A stretch of DNA of 64,000 bases from CAZIRF01 sp964541755 (GCA_964541755.1 CAZIRF010000011.1:12106-76105), one strand, 5' to 3'; counted from the stretch's first letter, positions 54,813 to 63,097 are shown. Numbers and translations: made by a program. The notes: generated from the letters alone by a model not told the origin.

Positions 54813-55963
54813 GAAGACAGCTCCTTGTCCAGGGATTCGAGCAATTCGACTGTGTCGGGATTGAGTATCTTGCCCCGTTCCACAAGCCATTCGGCGGTCG
54901 CACGTACGACAAGAGCAAAGAGAGTATCCGGCGAATAGTGCCAGGAGGCGGCTCGCAGGGCCGGATCGACATCAGCACGGGAAAACTCCAACTTGTCCGC
55001 AATATAGACGAGGCGGGCAAGGGCATCCATGCCGGGCTTGCCGCAGGTGTGGCTGGACACTGCCTCAAGGAGGGATTCATCTTCAATCCCCATCATGGTG
55101 CGCAACCAACGGGCGCCGGCTACGGCGTGAAGCAGACCGGGTTTCTGACGTTCCCGCTTGCCAATGGGTGCGCCCGCCTCTTCTGCGAGACGAAAGAGGG
55201 TATCGGCATCGAATTCCTTGGCCACATCGTGAAGGAGACCCGCTCGCCAGGCACGGGCAGGGTCCACCCCGAATCGGGGGGCCAATACCCGGGCATACTC
55301 GGCAACCGCCCGCGAATGGGCAAAGCGGCGTGCGCTCATAAACTGCGATATCGCAGCCTCGAGGGCTGCCGGTTCTTCCAAAAGGCCCGAACAGTGGCCA
55401 TAGAGGCTGTTTCGTACGATGTAATCTGCCACGAGGGGGTGGACAAGGTGGCGCCAGCAAGCCCCGGAAGCGATACGGGAACGAATCTCGCGAGAGCTTA
55501 TGGAGAGGGCCCGGGCAGTGCAGCTTTTATGAATGAAAGGGAGCTCGGGGAGGGCTTCGCCCGCGCGCTTACAGACTATAAGTTCGCAGCGTGAAAGAAT
55601 GTCCTCGCTGCGGTACCATGAGTCAAGTCCCGTAGCGGCGTCTGCGCCAAGGATGAGAGCAAAACCGCCATCACTCTGATAGCGGCGTTCCAGCTCGATG
55701 AGGGTATCAATCGTGCGGCTGACACCCCCGCGTTCGAGCTCGAGACTCTCGATATGAATCCCCCCGATACCACGGACGGCCAGGCGAAGCATGGCCAGAC
55801 GCGCTTCATCGTCGGCGAAGGGCCCCTCACTCTTCAAGGGGTTACGGGCGGCGGGCACCATGAGGACCATATCCACGAGACCGGCTTCAAGGACGTCGAC
55901 GGCGATGGATACATGCCCCGGATGAACCGGATCAAAGGAACCGCCCAGTATCCCGAACTTCAT
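54809..55963 (-). CDS. nadD: NadD-YqeK fusion: nicotinate-nucleotide adenylyltransferase plus HD hydrolase
   Basis: A 384-residue two-domain protein. The N-terminal domain (1-200) is NadD: MKFGILGGSFDPVHPGHVSIA, VPAARNPLK, SSREIRSRIASG. The C-terminal domain (205-384) is YqeK-type HD: RRFAHSRAVAEYARVLAPRF, WRAGLLHDVAKEFD, LLHAVAGARWLR, YIADKLEFSR. NadD makes NaAD for NAD synthesis, and YqeK-type domains hydrolyse Ap4A. The genes are often adjacent, and here they are fused. The start shares one base with the obg stop. Confidence 0.93.
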   Translation of the reverse strand: MKFGILGGSFDPVHPGHVSIAVDVLEAGLVDMVLMVPAARNPLKSEGPFADDEARLAMLRLAVRGIGGIHIESLELERGGVSRTIDTLIELERRYQSDGGFALILGADAATGLDSWYRSEDILSRCELIVCKRAGEALPELPFIHKSCTARALSISSREIRSRIASGACWRHLVHPLVADYIVRNSLYGHCSGLLEEPAALEAAISQFMSARRFAHSRAVAEYARVLAPRFGVDPARAWRAGLLHDVAKEFDADTLFRLAEEAGAPIGKRERQKPGLLHAVAGARWLRTMMGIEDESLLEAVSSHTCGKPGMDALARLVYIADKLEFSRADVDPALRAASWHYSPDTLFALVVRATAEWLVERGKILNPDTVELLESLDKELSS

Positions 55964-56997
55964 CAGTCTGAACTCCGATCATTCTCTACATGCCCCCATG
56001 GACGGGAGGTCCCTTCATCTGCGACAAGCGTCAAAAAGGCCTTCGAGAGCTCTTGAAGGCCCGCGCCAGAAAAGACGGAAATTCCGTACAACTCTTCTTG
56101 AGGCAGTTTCTTTCGCAGCTCTTCGAGTCGCTCGGGCGCCCCGTCAAGATCCAGCTTGGTCCCGATAACGACACGACGTTTTTCGAGAAGTTGGGGCGAA
56201 AAGGAAGAGAGCTCATTGAGAAGGATGGAAAAGGCATCAAGGTAATTGTCGTCGGAAAGGTCGATGAGAAAGGCAAGCCCACTGGCGCGCGAGATGTGCT
56301 TGAGGAAGCGAATACCCAAGCCCACGCCGTCACTGGCCCCCTCGAGGAGGCCGGGGATATCGGCGAGGATAATGTCACGCTCGCCAAGGGTAAGGACGCC
56401 CAGATTGGGTATTTTGGTGGTAAAGGGATAGGGGGCTATCTTGGGGCGCGCATTGGTAAAGCGGTCGAGGAGGCTGGACTTGCCCGCGTTGGGGAAGCCC
56501 ACAAAGCCGATATCGGCCATGACCTGGAGCTCAACGCGCAGGCGGCGGGATTCGCCGCGCTTGCCGGAATATGCATGCCGGGGGGCCTGGTTGGTCGAGG
56601 ACTTGAAGTGGACATTGCCCCAGCCGCCATTCCCGCCTGTCAAAAAGACAAGGGGAGGGGTATCCTCGTTGAAATCATGGATGATTTCCCCCGTTTCGGC
56701 ATCCTTGATAACCGAGCCCGGAGGAAGGGGGATGACGACATCCGACCCCTTGGGCCCATGGCGATTTCGCCCCTCGCCGTCGCCGCCGTTTGCAGCCTTG
56801 AAATTCTGCTTGTAGCGCAGGTGGGCCAGGGTACGCAGGTTGCGGCGCACCTCGAATATGACATCGCCGCCCTTGCCGCCGTCGCCGCCGGCAGGACCGC
56901 CCATGGGGGCATACTTTTCCCGGCGAAAGGCAACGCAGCCGTTACCCCCGTTTCCCGAGGAGACTTCAATAAGGGCTTCGTCGGCAAATTTATTCAT
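55963..56997 (-). CDS. obgE: GTPase Obg (CgtA), ribosome assembly factor
   Basis: A 344-residue Obg. The glycine-rich Obg fold (DEALIEVSSGNGGNGCVAFRREKYAPMGGPAGGDGGKGG) precedes the G domain: GFPNAGKSSLLDRFT, ILADIPGLLEGASDGVGLG, GTKLDLDG. The variable C-terminal OCT domain is absent. It supports late 50S assembly and stringent control. It sits after rpmA, separated by 103 bp, in the conserved rplU-rpmA-obg order. Confidence 0.97.
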   Translation of the reverse strand: MNKFADEALIEVSSGNGGNGCVAFRREKYAPMGGPAGGDGGKGGDVIFEVRRNLRTLAHLRYKQNFKAANGGDGEGRNRHGPKGSDVVIPLPPGSVIKDAETGEIIHDFNEDTPPLVFLTGGNGGWGNVHFKSSTNQAPRHAYSGKRGESRRLRVELQVMADIGFVGFPNAGKSSLLDRFTNARPKIAPYPFTTKIPNLGVLTLGERDIILADIPGLLEGASDGVGLGIRFLKHISRASGLAFLIDLSDDNYLDAFSILLNELSSFSPQLLEKRRVVIGTKLDLDGAPERLEELRKKLPQEELYGISVFSGAGLQELSKAFLTLVADEGTSRPWGHVENDRSSD

Positions 56998-57100
56998 GAA
57001 GCAGGGTATTCCTCAAACAAAAAAGGCGCGCCCCGGGCGCGCCGTACAGAGAGCTCCGGGCTTGTTTCCGGCCGATATGGCCGGAAAGGCCGGGCAGTCC

Positions 57101-57361
57101 TTATGCCTCGACAACCGGAACGATACCCGCAAGCTTGCGCCCGCGGCGCGCACTGAAGGAAACCGTGCCATCGACAAGGGCAAAGAGGGTGTAGTCGGTA
57201 CCACAGCCCACATTGGGACCGGGGTGAATGCTGGTGCCGCGCTGGCGGACGATGATGGAACCGGCGCTCACGCGCTGGCCGGCCGAAGCCTTGAGACCCA
57301 GGTACTGGGGATTCGAGTCGCGGCCATTTTTGGCGCCGCTGCCGCCCTTCTTACGAGCCAT
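57101..57361 (-). CDS. rpmA: Ribosomal protein L27
   Basis: An 86-residue bL27: [52 protein letters not shown]. The short N-terminus has no Firmicutes-type cleavable extension although the protease gene prp is just upstream and overlaps by 11 bp. L27 reaches into the peptidyl transferase centre. Confidence 0.97.
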   Translation of the reverse strand: MARKKGGSGAKNGRDSNPQYLGLKASAGQRVSAGSIIVRQRGTSIHPGPNVGCGTDYTLFALVDGTVSFSARRGRKLAGIVPVVEA

Positions 57362-57698
57362 GGTAGTTCCTCCATTCCGAACGTATATCCAATGTAAGTG
57401 CGTCGGGGTATTCCTGTGCGAGGGAAGCGAATCCCTCCTCCAAAAAAACTCCGACAGTCCGGAGGGCCGCTTGCCCTCCCTCCTGCGTATTTGTGACAAT
57501 CGAAAAGTGCCCCCTTTGAGGAGCCTCTGCCCGAACGTCCACTCCCTCGCGAACGAGGGTCTTGAGGCCCGTCCGCGCGAGGACGGAAGCTGCAGCACAG
57601 ACAATGTCTGCACCAACGGGCCCTTGGCCGGCATGTCCTTCGACTGTGCAGGAACGCAGGAGCGATTCACTGTCAAAGCACAGGACAACCTGTATCAT
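57351..57698 (-). CDS. prp: Ribosomal-processing cysteine protease Prp
   Basis: A 115-residue Prp (YsxB family) with the catalytic histidine in [23 protein letters not shown] and the catalytic cysteine in the same segment (DIVCAA). In Firmicutes it trims the N-terminus of L27. It lies between rplU and rpmA, 8 bp after rplU, and overlaps rpmA by 11 bp. Its usual cleavage target is missing from the L27 encoded here. Confidence 0.92.
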   Translation of the reverse strand: MIQVVLCFDSESLLRSCTVEGHAGQGPVGADIVCAAASVLARTGLKTLVREGVDVRAEAPQRGHFSIVTNTQEGGQAALRTVGVFLEEGFASLAQEYPDALTLDIRSEWRNYHGS

Positions 57699-57706
57699 TG
57701 CGGGAC

Positions 57707-58018
57707 CTACGCCCCGACGATATCCTGAATGCGAATGTACGAATAGCCCTGGCGGTGACCGCGAAGGCGACGATAGTCCTTCTTGGGCTTGTACTTGAAG
57801 ACCAGGACCTTCTTGTCACGACCATGGGATTCAACCACAGCGCTTACCTTGGCACCCTTGACATAGGGGGCCCCGACAGAAACCTTTTCCCCACCAATAA
57901 GGAGAACGGTGTCGATATCGAGGGCGCTGCCCTCGTCTGCTTCAATTCTGTCTACCTTGAGCAAGGCACCCTTTTCGGCCTTGTACTGCTTGCCTTTGAA
58001 TTCTACCAGTGCGTACAT
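57707..58018 (-). CDS. rplU: Ribosomal protein L21
   Basis: A 103-residue bL21: MYALVEFKGKQYKAEKGALLKVDRI, VLLIGGEKVSVGAPYVKGAKVSAVV, KYKPKKDYRRLRGHRQGYSYIRI. GAGGAA precedes the ATG at 58018. It is the first gene of the operon and is preceded by a structured leader at 58093-58166. Confidence 0.97.
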   Translation of the reverse strand: MYALVEFKGKQYKAEKGALLKVDRIEADEGSALDIDTVLLIGGEKVSVGAPYVKGAKVSAVVESHGRDKKVLVFKYKPKKDYRRLRGHRQGYSYIRIQDIVGA

Positions 58019-58092
58019 GATATGGCTTCCTCTGTTTGCGGCGTTTGTCGAAACCGTCCTCCACAAAGGGAAAACGGTACGCATTAACGTGT

Positions 58093-58166
58093 TGTCGGGT
58101 CGCTCGACAGCGCCCCGTGCGGACTGATACATACATACGGGTCTGATCGACGGTAGAGACCCGACA
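58093..58166 (-). promoter_or_regulatory. Structured rplU leader with competing stems
   Basis: The segment 58158-58166 can pair with 58093-58101 (9 bp, GTCGGGTC type) or, through its first bases, with 58139-58144 (GGGTCT/AGACCC). The two pairings exclude each other. Placed 75 bp before rplU, this could be an r-protein leader or attenuator. Confidence 0.5.
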
Positions 58167-58311
58167 GCCTTCGCAGTTTATACACCGCAATGGAAGCGAG
58201 GGTCAAGGGGCCAAGAAGGCAGCCGGCCCGCCGTAGCGGGGGCGGCCCCCGCCGGCGAAGCCGGCGATCCTCCCCGCCCCCGCCCGCCCGGGCGCGGAGA
58301 GAACTATCAGC

Positions 58312-60060
58312 CTACATCTTCTTCAAGACCGGGATGCAGATGAGGCTGAGGGCATCCTCCATGACGGCGAGGACCGAACGCGCGAGGGCGATGCGGGTGT
58401 CGCGCAGAACGGGGTCTTCGGCGCCCAGTATGGGGCAGTCGTGGTAAAAGCGGCTGAAGGCCTTGGAGAGCTCGTAGAGCCATGAGGCGAGAATGGAGGG
58501 GTCCATACGCTCGCCGGCGAGGGCGACGGTTTCGGCATAGGACGAGCAGGTCTTGGCAAGGGCCCACTCGGCGTCATCGACAAGGAGGGCCGGATCGACA
58601 GGCCCCTCCCCGGCCCCGCGTTCCTTCGCCTTTGCCAGCATGGAGTGGATGCGGGCGACCATGTACTGCAAATAGGGCCCGGTATTGCCGTTGAAGGAGA
58701 GGGACTCCTTGGGATTGAAGATCATGTCCTTGGCGGCAGTTGCCTGCAAAAGGTAATAGTGCAGGGCCCCGAGCGCGACGGCCTCGGCAATGGCGGCAGG
58801 ATTATCGAGGGCATCCTCTCGCTCTTTTTCGCGAATTTCCTCGAGGGCCAGGTCGCGCAGGCTGTCGATAAGGTCGTCGGCGTCGACAACGGTTCCCTCG
58901 CGGCTCTTCATGCGGCCCTCGGGGAGGTTGACCATCCCGTAGGAGAGGTGATGGAGGGCCGGGGCCCATTCGTAGCCGAGCAGTTCGAGGATGCGGAAGA
59001 GCACCCGGAAGTGGTACTGCTGCTCCGATCCCACGACGTAGACGAGGCGGTCGAAGGGCCAGTCGCGGTGGCGGGAGATGGCGGTCCCGATGTCCTGGGT
59101 GATATAGATGCTCGTGCCGTCTTTACGCAGGAGAACCTTTTTGTCCAGGCCCTCGTCGGAGAGATCTATTTGGACCGAACCGTCCTCGGCGCGATGGAAA
59201 ACACCCCGCTCGAGGCCCTCAAGGACCTCGGATTTGCCTTCGAGGTAGGTCTGGCTCTCGTAATAGTAGGTATCGAAGGAGACGCCGGTGCGTTTATAGG
59301 TGGCCTGCATGCCGCGGACGGCCCACTCGTTCATGGTCTTCCACAGCTCGAGGGTCTCCTCGTCGCCGGCTTCCCACTTGCGAAGGAGCTCCTGGGCCTG
59401 GGCTTCGGCTGTGGGGTCTTCCTTGGAGAACTGGTTGAAACGCACGTAGCAGTCACCGACAAAGCGGTCGCTCTTGAGGCCCTCGGTTTCGGGTGTCTTG
59501 CCATTGAAGAACTTCTGCCAGGCGAGCATGGACTTGCAGATGTGCACGCCCCGGTCGTTGATGATGCAGACCTTCTTGACGTCGGCACCGCAGGCCTTGA
59601 GTATGCGCGACATGCTCTCGCCCAGGGCGTCGTTGCGCAGGTGCCCCAGGTGGAGGGGTTTGTTCGTGTTCGGGCTCGAGAACTCGATCATGATCTTTTG
59701 GCCCGCAAGGCTTTGCGGCCGGCCGACTGTCTCCTGCGCCGAAATGACGGAGGAAACAACCCGGGAACGGTTTATCTTGACGTTGAGGTAGGGGCCTTCT
59801 GCGGCGGCGATGCCCAAATCACGGGCGTGCGGATCGTCGGCAATGGCGGCGGCGAGGGCTGCGGCTATCTGGGGAGGGCCCTTTCGCAAGAGCTTGGCAA
59901 AGGGAAAGAGGGGGAAGCCGAAGTCGCCAAGCTCCGGCTTGGGCGGTACCTCGGCGACAATCGAATCGGGTGAAATATTGCTGTCAAGGCCGGCATCGGC
60001 CGCCATACGGGAGAGGGCCGCCGCGATGCGAACGCGCCAGGCTTCCTTTATATCGTACAT
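58312..60060 (-). CDS. argS: Arginyl-tRNA synthetase
   Basis: A 582-residue class I synthetase. The N-terminal Add1 domain has PPKPELGDFGFPLFPFAKLLRK. The HIGH-like motif is SSPNTNKPLHLGHLRNDALGES, followed by ICIINDRG-type, QYHFRVLFRIL and GMVNLPEGRMKSREGTVV (KMSKS-equivalent region). The C-terminal helical domain starts near DMIFNPKESLSFNGNTGPYLQYMVARI. It charges tRNA-Arg. The 145-bp gap before the leader of rplU is very G+C-rich with several GCCGGC-type hairpins. Confidence 0.97.
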   Translation of the reverse strand: MYDIKEAWRVRIAAALSRMAADAGLDSNISPDSIVAEVPPKPELGDFGFPLFPFAKLLRKGPPQIAAALAAAIADDPHARDLGIAAAEGPYLNVKINRSRVVSSVISAQETVGRPQSLAGQKIMIEFSSPNTNKPLHLGHLRNDALGESMSRILKACGADVKKVCIINDRGVHICKSMLAWQKFFNGKTPETEGLKSDRFVGDCYVRFNQFSKEDPTAEAQAQELLRKWEAGDEETLELWKTMNEWAVRGMQATYKRTGVSFDTYYYESQTYLEGKSEVLEGLERGVFHRAEDGSVQIDLSDEGLDKKVLLRKDGTSIYITQDIGTAISRHRDWPFDRLVYVVGSEQQYHFRVLFRILELLGYEWAPALHHLSYGMVNLPEGRMKSREGTVVDADDLIDSLRDLALEEIREKEREDALDNPAAIAEAVALGALHYYLLQATAAKDMIFNPKESLSFNGNTGPYLQYMVARIHSMLAKAKERGAGEGPVDPALLVDDAEWALAKTCSSYAETVALAGERMDPSILASWLYELSKAFSRFYHDCPILGAEDPVLRDTRIALARSVLAVMEDALSLICIPVLKKM

Positions 60061-60124
60061 GCACTGCTCCGGGAAAAAAACTGAGGGGGCAAAGCTGATA
60101 AACCGGTCGGTTTTTGGTTCTGCC

Positions 60125-61813
60125 CTAACGACCAGAATCGAGATTCTCTACGTTGGAGAGAATTTGTACCGTTTTATCGATGCTTTGTAAAGCAAGGGCG
60201 AGACCTTCCACAAAACCGGACCCCTTTGGTGCGAGCGAATCGAAGTTTACGAGGCCGTCGTATTTGGCGGATTGATTTTTACCAAGGACAGGAGGGAGAA
60301 GATTCAACATACTCCGCAAGCCCTTGAAAGCCCCCTGAATAATCCTGCGGGCCGCGGTGTCAACTTCTCTCGAGAGCCCCTGCAACTTGCGCCGTTTGAC
60401 CGGCAGCGCAACGAGCTCGGATTGCGTCATGGCAAAGAGCGCCCCCCACTCTCCCGTTGGAGCAAGCTTCTGGTCAAAGGCCGTTATATCCTTGTTCAAG
60501 TTGATGAGGGTATTGTACGCCTCGGTATATTCGGAGCGGTTCTCGTGGCGGCGAAAATCCCCATCAACAAGAAGGACCTTGAGGTAGCGGTTGAGCTGGG
60601 GCATCAGCAGGCACTGGTGAAAAGAGAGGAGAAAGGACAGCGAGCAGGCATAGGCAAAGGGAATCGCATCCCCTGATTTCGTGGCTGCGGCCCGTAGCAC
60701 CGGACGAGTCTGCCCTTTGAAGAGGCTGTCGATGGACTGTTCAAGCTCTTCCCGCTGGTGTTCACGCACAAAAGAGGCAAATTTCTCATCCATTTCGCGG
60801 CGCCAAAAATCCCGGTACAGGGTAAACCAATCCTCGCCGGCGCTCACCGGGCTCGGCATCCAGGACAGGTCCTTTTTGGCACAGCGTACTATCGCGGGAA
60901 GGGGTACAAGGCGGTTGAACAGCCTGATGCGCTCCAGGGCCGTCTGTGCCCGTTTGACCCATTCTGCCAATTCGGCTTCGATATCGTACTTGTCGCGGCG
61001 CAAATCGTCCTGATGATTGAAGATGAACAGAGACTCGATAACCGGAAGAGAGGGGGGACGAGAGAGCGAAGACAGAACGTTCGAAAGGGTTGCCAATTGA
61101 TCTGCGATGACATAGGCCGGGCAGCCAATGTGATTACCTTCGTCAAAAGCCCCTATAAGACGGTCAAAAAGAAAGGACGAGAGCTCTTTAAGGCAGGAAA
61201 GGGTTCGTATATCCTGATACATGATAGCCCGCTCCTCATCCCCGATACCCTGGAGTATCGTTTCGAGAGCCCGTGACGAGAGCTGGCGAATATCGGAGTC
61301 GGGAAGAGCGCTGTTTACAGAAGAAATGACAAAAGGATCCGCCTCGTCCATAATACGCCGATGGATCCAGTCCATGTTGAGAGAACCCAGAAAGACGATG
61401 AAAGCGGCTTTATCCCGCACCAAACTCCCGTCAAAAGCCTCGTAAAAAAAACGTGCGCTGTCGCGCAGCGAGATCAGGGCATCACGCATGGGCGCGAGAA
61501 GCTCACTACGGTGATAGTCGAAACAGGCAGGACAGCTGGCATTGATTGAAGAAGCCAACTTGGCATACAGGGAATCCTCGAAGAGCTCTTTGGGGCTTTT
61601 GCTCGCAAAAATGGCCTTAATTTGGTAAAAAAACCGCACATACCAGGGTTTTGCGGCCAACAGGGCGGTAGGATCATACAACTCCCCAAAATCTTCCTCT
61701 CTTATTAGCGGCCCCGCATCCATGTGGGCGCTGGAGGACAGGCGTTCGAGCAGTTGCTGCCGTTCATCGAGAGGAAGGTTTTTTACGAGCCGATCGAATA
61801 TCTCCTCGCCCAT
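60125..61813 (-). CDS. DUF5312-like spirochaete protein
   Basis: About 562 residues, soluble, mostly helical, no signal peptide: MGEEIFDRLVKNLPLDERQQLLERL, DPTALLAAKPWYVRFFYQIKAIFASKSPKELFED, SCPACFDYHRSELL. The layout recalls the DUF5312 family found in spirochaetes; no function is known. The start at 61813 is set by a promoter whose -10 box ends 6 bp before the ATG, so translation is probably leaderless. The 64-bp gap to argS holds no gene. Confidence 0.72.
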   Translation of the reverse strand: MGEEIFDRLVKNLPLDERQQLLERLSSSAHMDAGPLIREEDFGELYDPTALLAAKPWYVRFFYQIKAIFASKSPKELFEDSLYAKLASSINASCPACFDYHRSELLAPMRDALISLRDSARFFYEAFDGSLVRDKAAFIVFLGSLNMDWIHRRIMDEADPFVISSVNSALPDSDIRQLSSRALETILQGIGDEERAIMYQDIRTLSCLKELSSFLFDRLIGAFDEGNHIGCPAYVIADQLATLSNVLSSLSRPPSLPVIESLFIFNHQDDLRRDKYDIEAELAEWVKRAQTALERIRLFNRLVPLPAIVRCAKKDLSWMPSPVSAGEDWFTLYRDFWRREMDEKFASFVREHQREELEQSIDSLFKGQTRPVLRAAATKSGDAIPFAYACSLSFLLSFHQCLLMPQLNRYLKVLLVDGDFRRHENRSEYTEAYNTLINLNKDITAFDQKLAPTGEWGALFAMTQSELVALPVKRRKLQGLSREVDTAARRIIQGAFKGLRSMLNLLPPVLGKNQSAKYDGLVNFDSLAPKGSGFVEGLALALQSIDKTVQILSNVENLDSGR

Positions 61814-61819
61814 ACTCTG

Positions 61820-61848
61820 ACTATACGGTGTCACCGCACGACGGTCAA
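61820..61848 (-). promoter_or_regulatory. Promoter of the DUF5312 gene, probably leaderless
   Basis: On the minus strand TTGACC (61848-61843) and TATAGT (61825-61820) are 17 bp apart. Only 6 bases separate the -10 box from the ATG at 61813. Confidence 0.75.
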
Positions 61849-61959
61849 CGGAAATATGAAGATGCGGGATAGGCAGGACAGCCAAGTTTGATAGAGTGAT
61901 AGTACAGAATACTTTGTGAGGCTACAATATTTACCAGCGAGCGTACAATACTTGACAAG

Positions 61960-62026
61960 CACATAAAACGGGCTTCAACCGGACTCAGGTACCTGACGCC
62001 CTCGCCGGTTAAGCACTTCTTATGTG
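61960..62026. repeat. 67-bp imperfect palindrome, attC-like architecture (site 1)
   Basis: Outer arms CACATAA/TTATGTG, an internal unpaired region, then GCTT-C-AACCGG pairing with CCGGTTAAGC with one extra base, and a CAGGTACCTG centre. The layout resembles an integron attC site, but the outer arms do not match the consensus RYYYAAC/GTTRRRY. It opens the accessory island. Confidence 0.5.
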
Positions 62027-62073
62027 GACAGGTTTGAATTGACAATCACGACTTCTGTAATTACGATATAATT

Positions 62074-62151
62074 ATGAGTATGATCAAGATCCAATAGGAT
62101 CCGGACAAAGCCACCAAGAAAGAGTCAAGCTGGTATGGAGGTACCGTATAA
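62074..62151 (+). pseudogene. Possible remnant of a BrnT-like toxin 3' end
   Basis: The frame reads MSMIKIQ, an in-frame TAG (62095-62097), then DPDKATKKESSWYGGTV and stop. The KATKKES...YGG end resembles the C-termini of BrnT (DUF497) toxins, which normally precede brnA. Nothing recognisable lies upstream, so only a fragment is left. The call rests mainly on the adjacent antitoxin gene. Confidence 0.35.
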
Positions 62152-62357
62152 AAACAGAATACGATTTCTCGCAGTCCACACCCAACCCCTACGCACGGAA
62201 GCTCAAACAGCAAATAACGATTCGTATTGATCCCGAGACCATCAGTTACTTCAAATCCTTGGCCGAGGAAACCGGGATTGGCTATCAGTATCTGATAAAC
62301 CTCTACCTGAGCGACTGTGCAAAAAATCACCGAAAGCTCGAATTGAGCTTTCAATAG
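62148..62357 (+). pseudogene. BrnA-like antitoxin with ATA in place of the start codon
   Basis: The frame encodes KTEYDFSQSTPNPYARKLKQQ then ITIRIDPETISYFKSLAEE, TGIGYQYLINLYLSDCAKNHRKLEL, the whole BrnA-type ribbon-helix-helix antitoxin of about 69 residues. GGAGG at 62137-62141 is correctly placed 6 bp before the first codon, but that codon is ATA. No other in-frame start codon lies close by. Either the gene is silenced by a single-base change or initiation is non-canonical. It normally neutralises BrnT and represses the operon. The frame was missed by start-codon-based gene finding. Confidence 0.72.
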
Positions 62358-62418
62358 GAAGCCGGACGACTTTGGTGACTCTGGCTGGGGGAATATAGTG
62401 ACCCACGACAGGATAAGA

Positions 62419-62468
62419 CCGGATAATTTCCGGATGCTTCGGTTAAACAGAACCGGACCAATTATCGG
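62419..62468. repeat. 50-bp imperfect hairpin between the two antitoxin modules
   Basis: CCGGATAATT (62419-62428) pairs with AATTATCGG (62460-62468) with one bulged G, enclosing a TCCGG/CCGGA stem. It lies between convergent genes. A further GGACAT/ATGTCC dyad at 62475-62495 abuts the relE stop. The 137 bases from 62358 to 62494 contain no gene. Confidence 0.5.
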
Positions 62469-62494
62469 GACACTGGACATCCTTAATTAATGTC

Positions 62495-62764
62495 CTAATC
62501 GTCATAGACATCTTTACGATGCCCTATTGTCACAGCAATGACAAGCATCTGATCATCTTCAATTTTACAGATTGCCCGGTAATTGCCAATTCGATAGCGC
62601 CAGAGACCTTTCTTGTCTCCTGCCAGAGCCTTACCCTTGTTTCGGGGATTTCCCAAAGTAGCTACTTCATCTTCCAGATAATCGAGAATGAAAGCTTGCC
62701 ACTTCTTGTCAAGCTTTCTGAGTTGTTTTATCGCTGTCGCAGTTAATTCAACGTTCCAGGCCAA
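62495..62764 (-). CDS. RelE/ParE-family toxin
   Basis: An 89-residue basic protein: MAWNVELTATAIKQLRKLDKKWQAFILDYL, GNPRNKGKALAGDKKGLWRYRIGNYRAICKIEDDQMLVIAVTIGHRKDVYDD. This is the RelE fold with the typical YRIGNYRAIC and GHRKDVY motifs. RelE-type toxins cut ribosome-bound mRNA. It overlaps the antitoxin gene by 17 bp and follows it, the normal relBE order. Confidence 0.92.
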   Translation of the reverse strand: MAWNVELTATAIKQLRKLDKKWQAFILDYLEDEVATLGNPRNKGKALAGDKKGLWRYRIGNYRAICKIEDDQMLVIAVTIGHRKDVYDD

Positions 62765-62960
62765 GTTCTTTACTCACCTCGGCCAAAGATTTTGTTGGTT
62801 CGTTACGTTCAAGAACTGCCAATGCCAGAAGATAATCTTCACGTTCCTCAAGAAAATCTTCTATTGCTTGTTTGACATAATAGCTTTTACTTCTGCCCGT
62901 CTCATGGGCCAAGTTGGTGAGTCTATCCTCGGTACCGGGATCAAGCCGTACAGCCAACAT
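62748..62960 (-). CDS. RelB-like ribbon-helix-helix antitoxin
   Basis: A 70-residue protein: MLAVRLDPGTEDRLTNLAHETGRSKSYYVKQAIEDFLEEREDYLLALAVLERNEPTKSLAEVSKELGLER. The N-terminal ribbon-helix-helix binds DNA and the acidic C-terminus binds the toxin. AGGAGG lies 5 bp before ATG 62960. The A+T-rich near-palindrome just upstream (TGTATTA...TATAACA) is a candidate operator. Confidence 0.88.
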   Translation of the reverse strand: MLAVRLDPGTEDRLTNLAHETGRSKSYYVKQAIEDFLEEREDYLLALAVLERNEPTKSLAEVSKELGLER

Positions 62961-63022
62961 ATCAGCCTCCTGTATTACAAGTATAACACATGGCAAACTG
63001 GCCTTCAAGCTGTCATTTGTGG

Positions 63023-63088
63023 GCCTAATCCCTTCTTGACCCGCAGCGCGCTTCCCAAGCGCGGTGTCGGGTCGAAGCTGGATTAGGT
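63023..63088. repeat. 66-bp imperfect palindrome resembling an integron attC site (site 2)
   Basis: R-box-like ends GCCTAAT and ATTAGGT differ from the attC consensus RYYYAAC and GTTRRRY at one compensating position each. Inside, CC/GG extends the stem, a 6/6 unpaired region follows, then GACCCGCA pairs with TG-T-CGGGTC with one extrahelical T, then CGCGCTT/AAGCGCG around CCC. This matches the attC order of R-stem, unpaired spacer, L-stem with extrahelical base and terminal stem. Confidence 0.6.
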
Positions 63089-63097
63089 GAATAAATA

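Noticed and set aside
55990..57156. Plus-strand open frame of 388 codons opposite obg
   Set aside because: Obg and L27 on the minus strand explain the region; the plus frame is a composition artefact.
58645..59973. Plus-strand open frame of 442 codons opposite argS
   Set aside because: Antisense shadow of ArgS. It is rich in Val, Gly and Leu as expected from codon bias, with no motif.
62039..62072. TTGACA and TATAAT upstream of the BrnA-like gene as a promoter
   Set aside because: The two boxes are 22 bp apart, too far for a standard sigma-70 promoter.
62061..62480. Minus-strand open frame of 139 codons opposite the BrnA-like gene
   Set aside because: The plus strand has a clear BrnA family pattern with a ribosome site; the minus frame has none.
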